Shown here: piece by piece, positions 12,109 through 12,210 of the stretch
How positions within the stretch are numbered: the stretch's first letter is position 1
How the letters are laid out: the number at the start of each line of letters is the position of its first letter
Origin: Methanomassiliicoccus sp. UBA345
GTDB lineage: Archaea > Thermoplasmatota > Thermoplasmata > Methanomassiliicoccales > Methanomassiliicoccaceae
Assembly (NCBI GenBank): GCA_002504525.1
Contig: DATD01000020.1
Location: 18,268-30,477, forward strand
DNA: 12,210 bases
Direction: 5' to 3'
Made by a program: the position numbers and the translations under genes
The notes under the pieces: model-generated
What the model was told of the DNA's origin: nothing
What the model saw: the letters and a program-made list of their open reading frames with translations, nothing else
Database searches by the model: none

Positions 12109-12210
12109 ACGAGTTCTCCTTCAGCCTCGGCAAGCTGAGCAAGGGCCTAGTGGCAGCGGCGGGCGGCCTGATCAAGTATGTGGCCGTCCCCCTCGTGATC
12201 ATATACGGCG
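12105..12210 (+). CDS. Start of a second membrane protein (3' end outside window)
   Basis: The frame is open from a TTG at 12105, which overlaps the previous TGA, to the window end (35 residues). GGGAGGGGG at 12091-12099 is a strong ribosome site at good spacing, which supports the TTG start. The peptide begins MNEFSFSLGKLSKGL, then an Ala/Gly/Val/Ile-rich segment that looks like the start of a transmembrane helix. It probably works with the upstream anchored protein. The family cannot be named from so short a piece. Confidence 0.6.
   Translation, partial: MNEFSFSLGKLSKGLVAAAGGLIKYVAVPLVIIYG

Noticed and set aside
1..12210. CRISPR array, insertion sequence, prophage or toxin-antitoxin module
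   Set aside because: No regular direct repeats, transposase motifs, terminal inverted repeats or small toxin-antitoxin pairs were found on either strand.

Overview
This window looks like chromosomal DNA from a GC-rich archaeon. Evidence: an archaeal-type RtcB RNA ligase carrying an intein, a tRNA-His with an encoded G-1, a SepF of the archaeal type, an MCT1-like PUA protein, a DUF835 membrane protein, and TATA-like boxes about 25-35 bases ahead of many starts with little or no Shine-Dalgarno sequence. The gene mix and composition would fit a Thermoplasmata-type euryarchaeon such as Methanomassiliicoccales. That lineage is an inference from general impression, not a computed placement.

Layout. 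Bases 1-1951 (+) hold the end of a DEDDy/RNase H-fold exonuclease gene, overlapped by 4 bases by a DHH-DHHA1 phosphoesterase gene of the archaeal RecJ/GAN kind. Together they form a two-nuclease operon. Ornithine carbamoyltransferase (2849-1941, -) converges on it with an 11-base overlap. After a 240-base promoter region comes tRNA-His(GUG) (3090-3164, +). Next on the minus strand are a seven-helix membrane protein with a DUF835 domain (4337-3186) and a GNAT-like acetyltransferase with a small Cys-rich tail (5515-4409).

From 5649 to 8510 (+) lies rtcB, interrupted by a 470-residue intein (5949-7358) with an intact-looking LAGLIDADG endonuclease. The intein sits exactly before the conserved metal-binding cysteine, so RNA ligase activity should depend on splicing. 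An HD-domain phosphohydrolase (9817-8507, -) converges on rtcB with a 4-base overlap. Behind it on the same strand are SepF (cell division), a DUF1947/PUA RNA-binding protein and a small zinc-ribbon protein. At the right edge a divergent pair of + genes encodes a membrane-anchored extracytoplasmic protein and the first 35 residues of a second membrane protein.

The genes are mostly housekeeping: DNA repair or replication nucleases, arginine biosynthesis, tRNA and RNA processing, nucleotide metabolism, cell division and translation-associated RNA binding. There is no CRISPR array, insertion sequence or phage module. The only mobile element seen is the intein. I see no convincing undescribed multi-gene system. 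The points most worth a second look are the intein (its site, its Ser-Asn C-terminus and its differing codon use), the start of SepF, and three poorly characterised proteins: the DUF835 protein, the zinc-ribbon protein and the membrane pair at the right edge.
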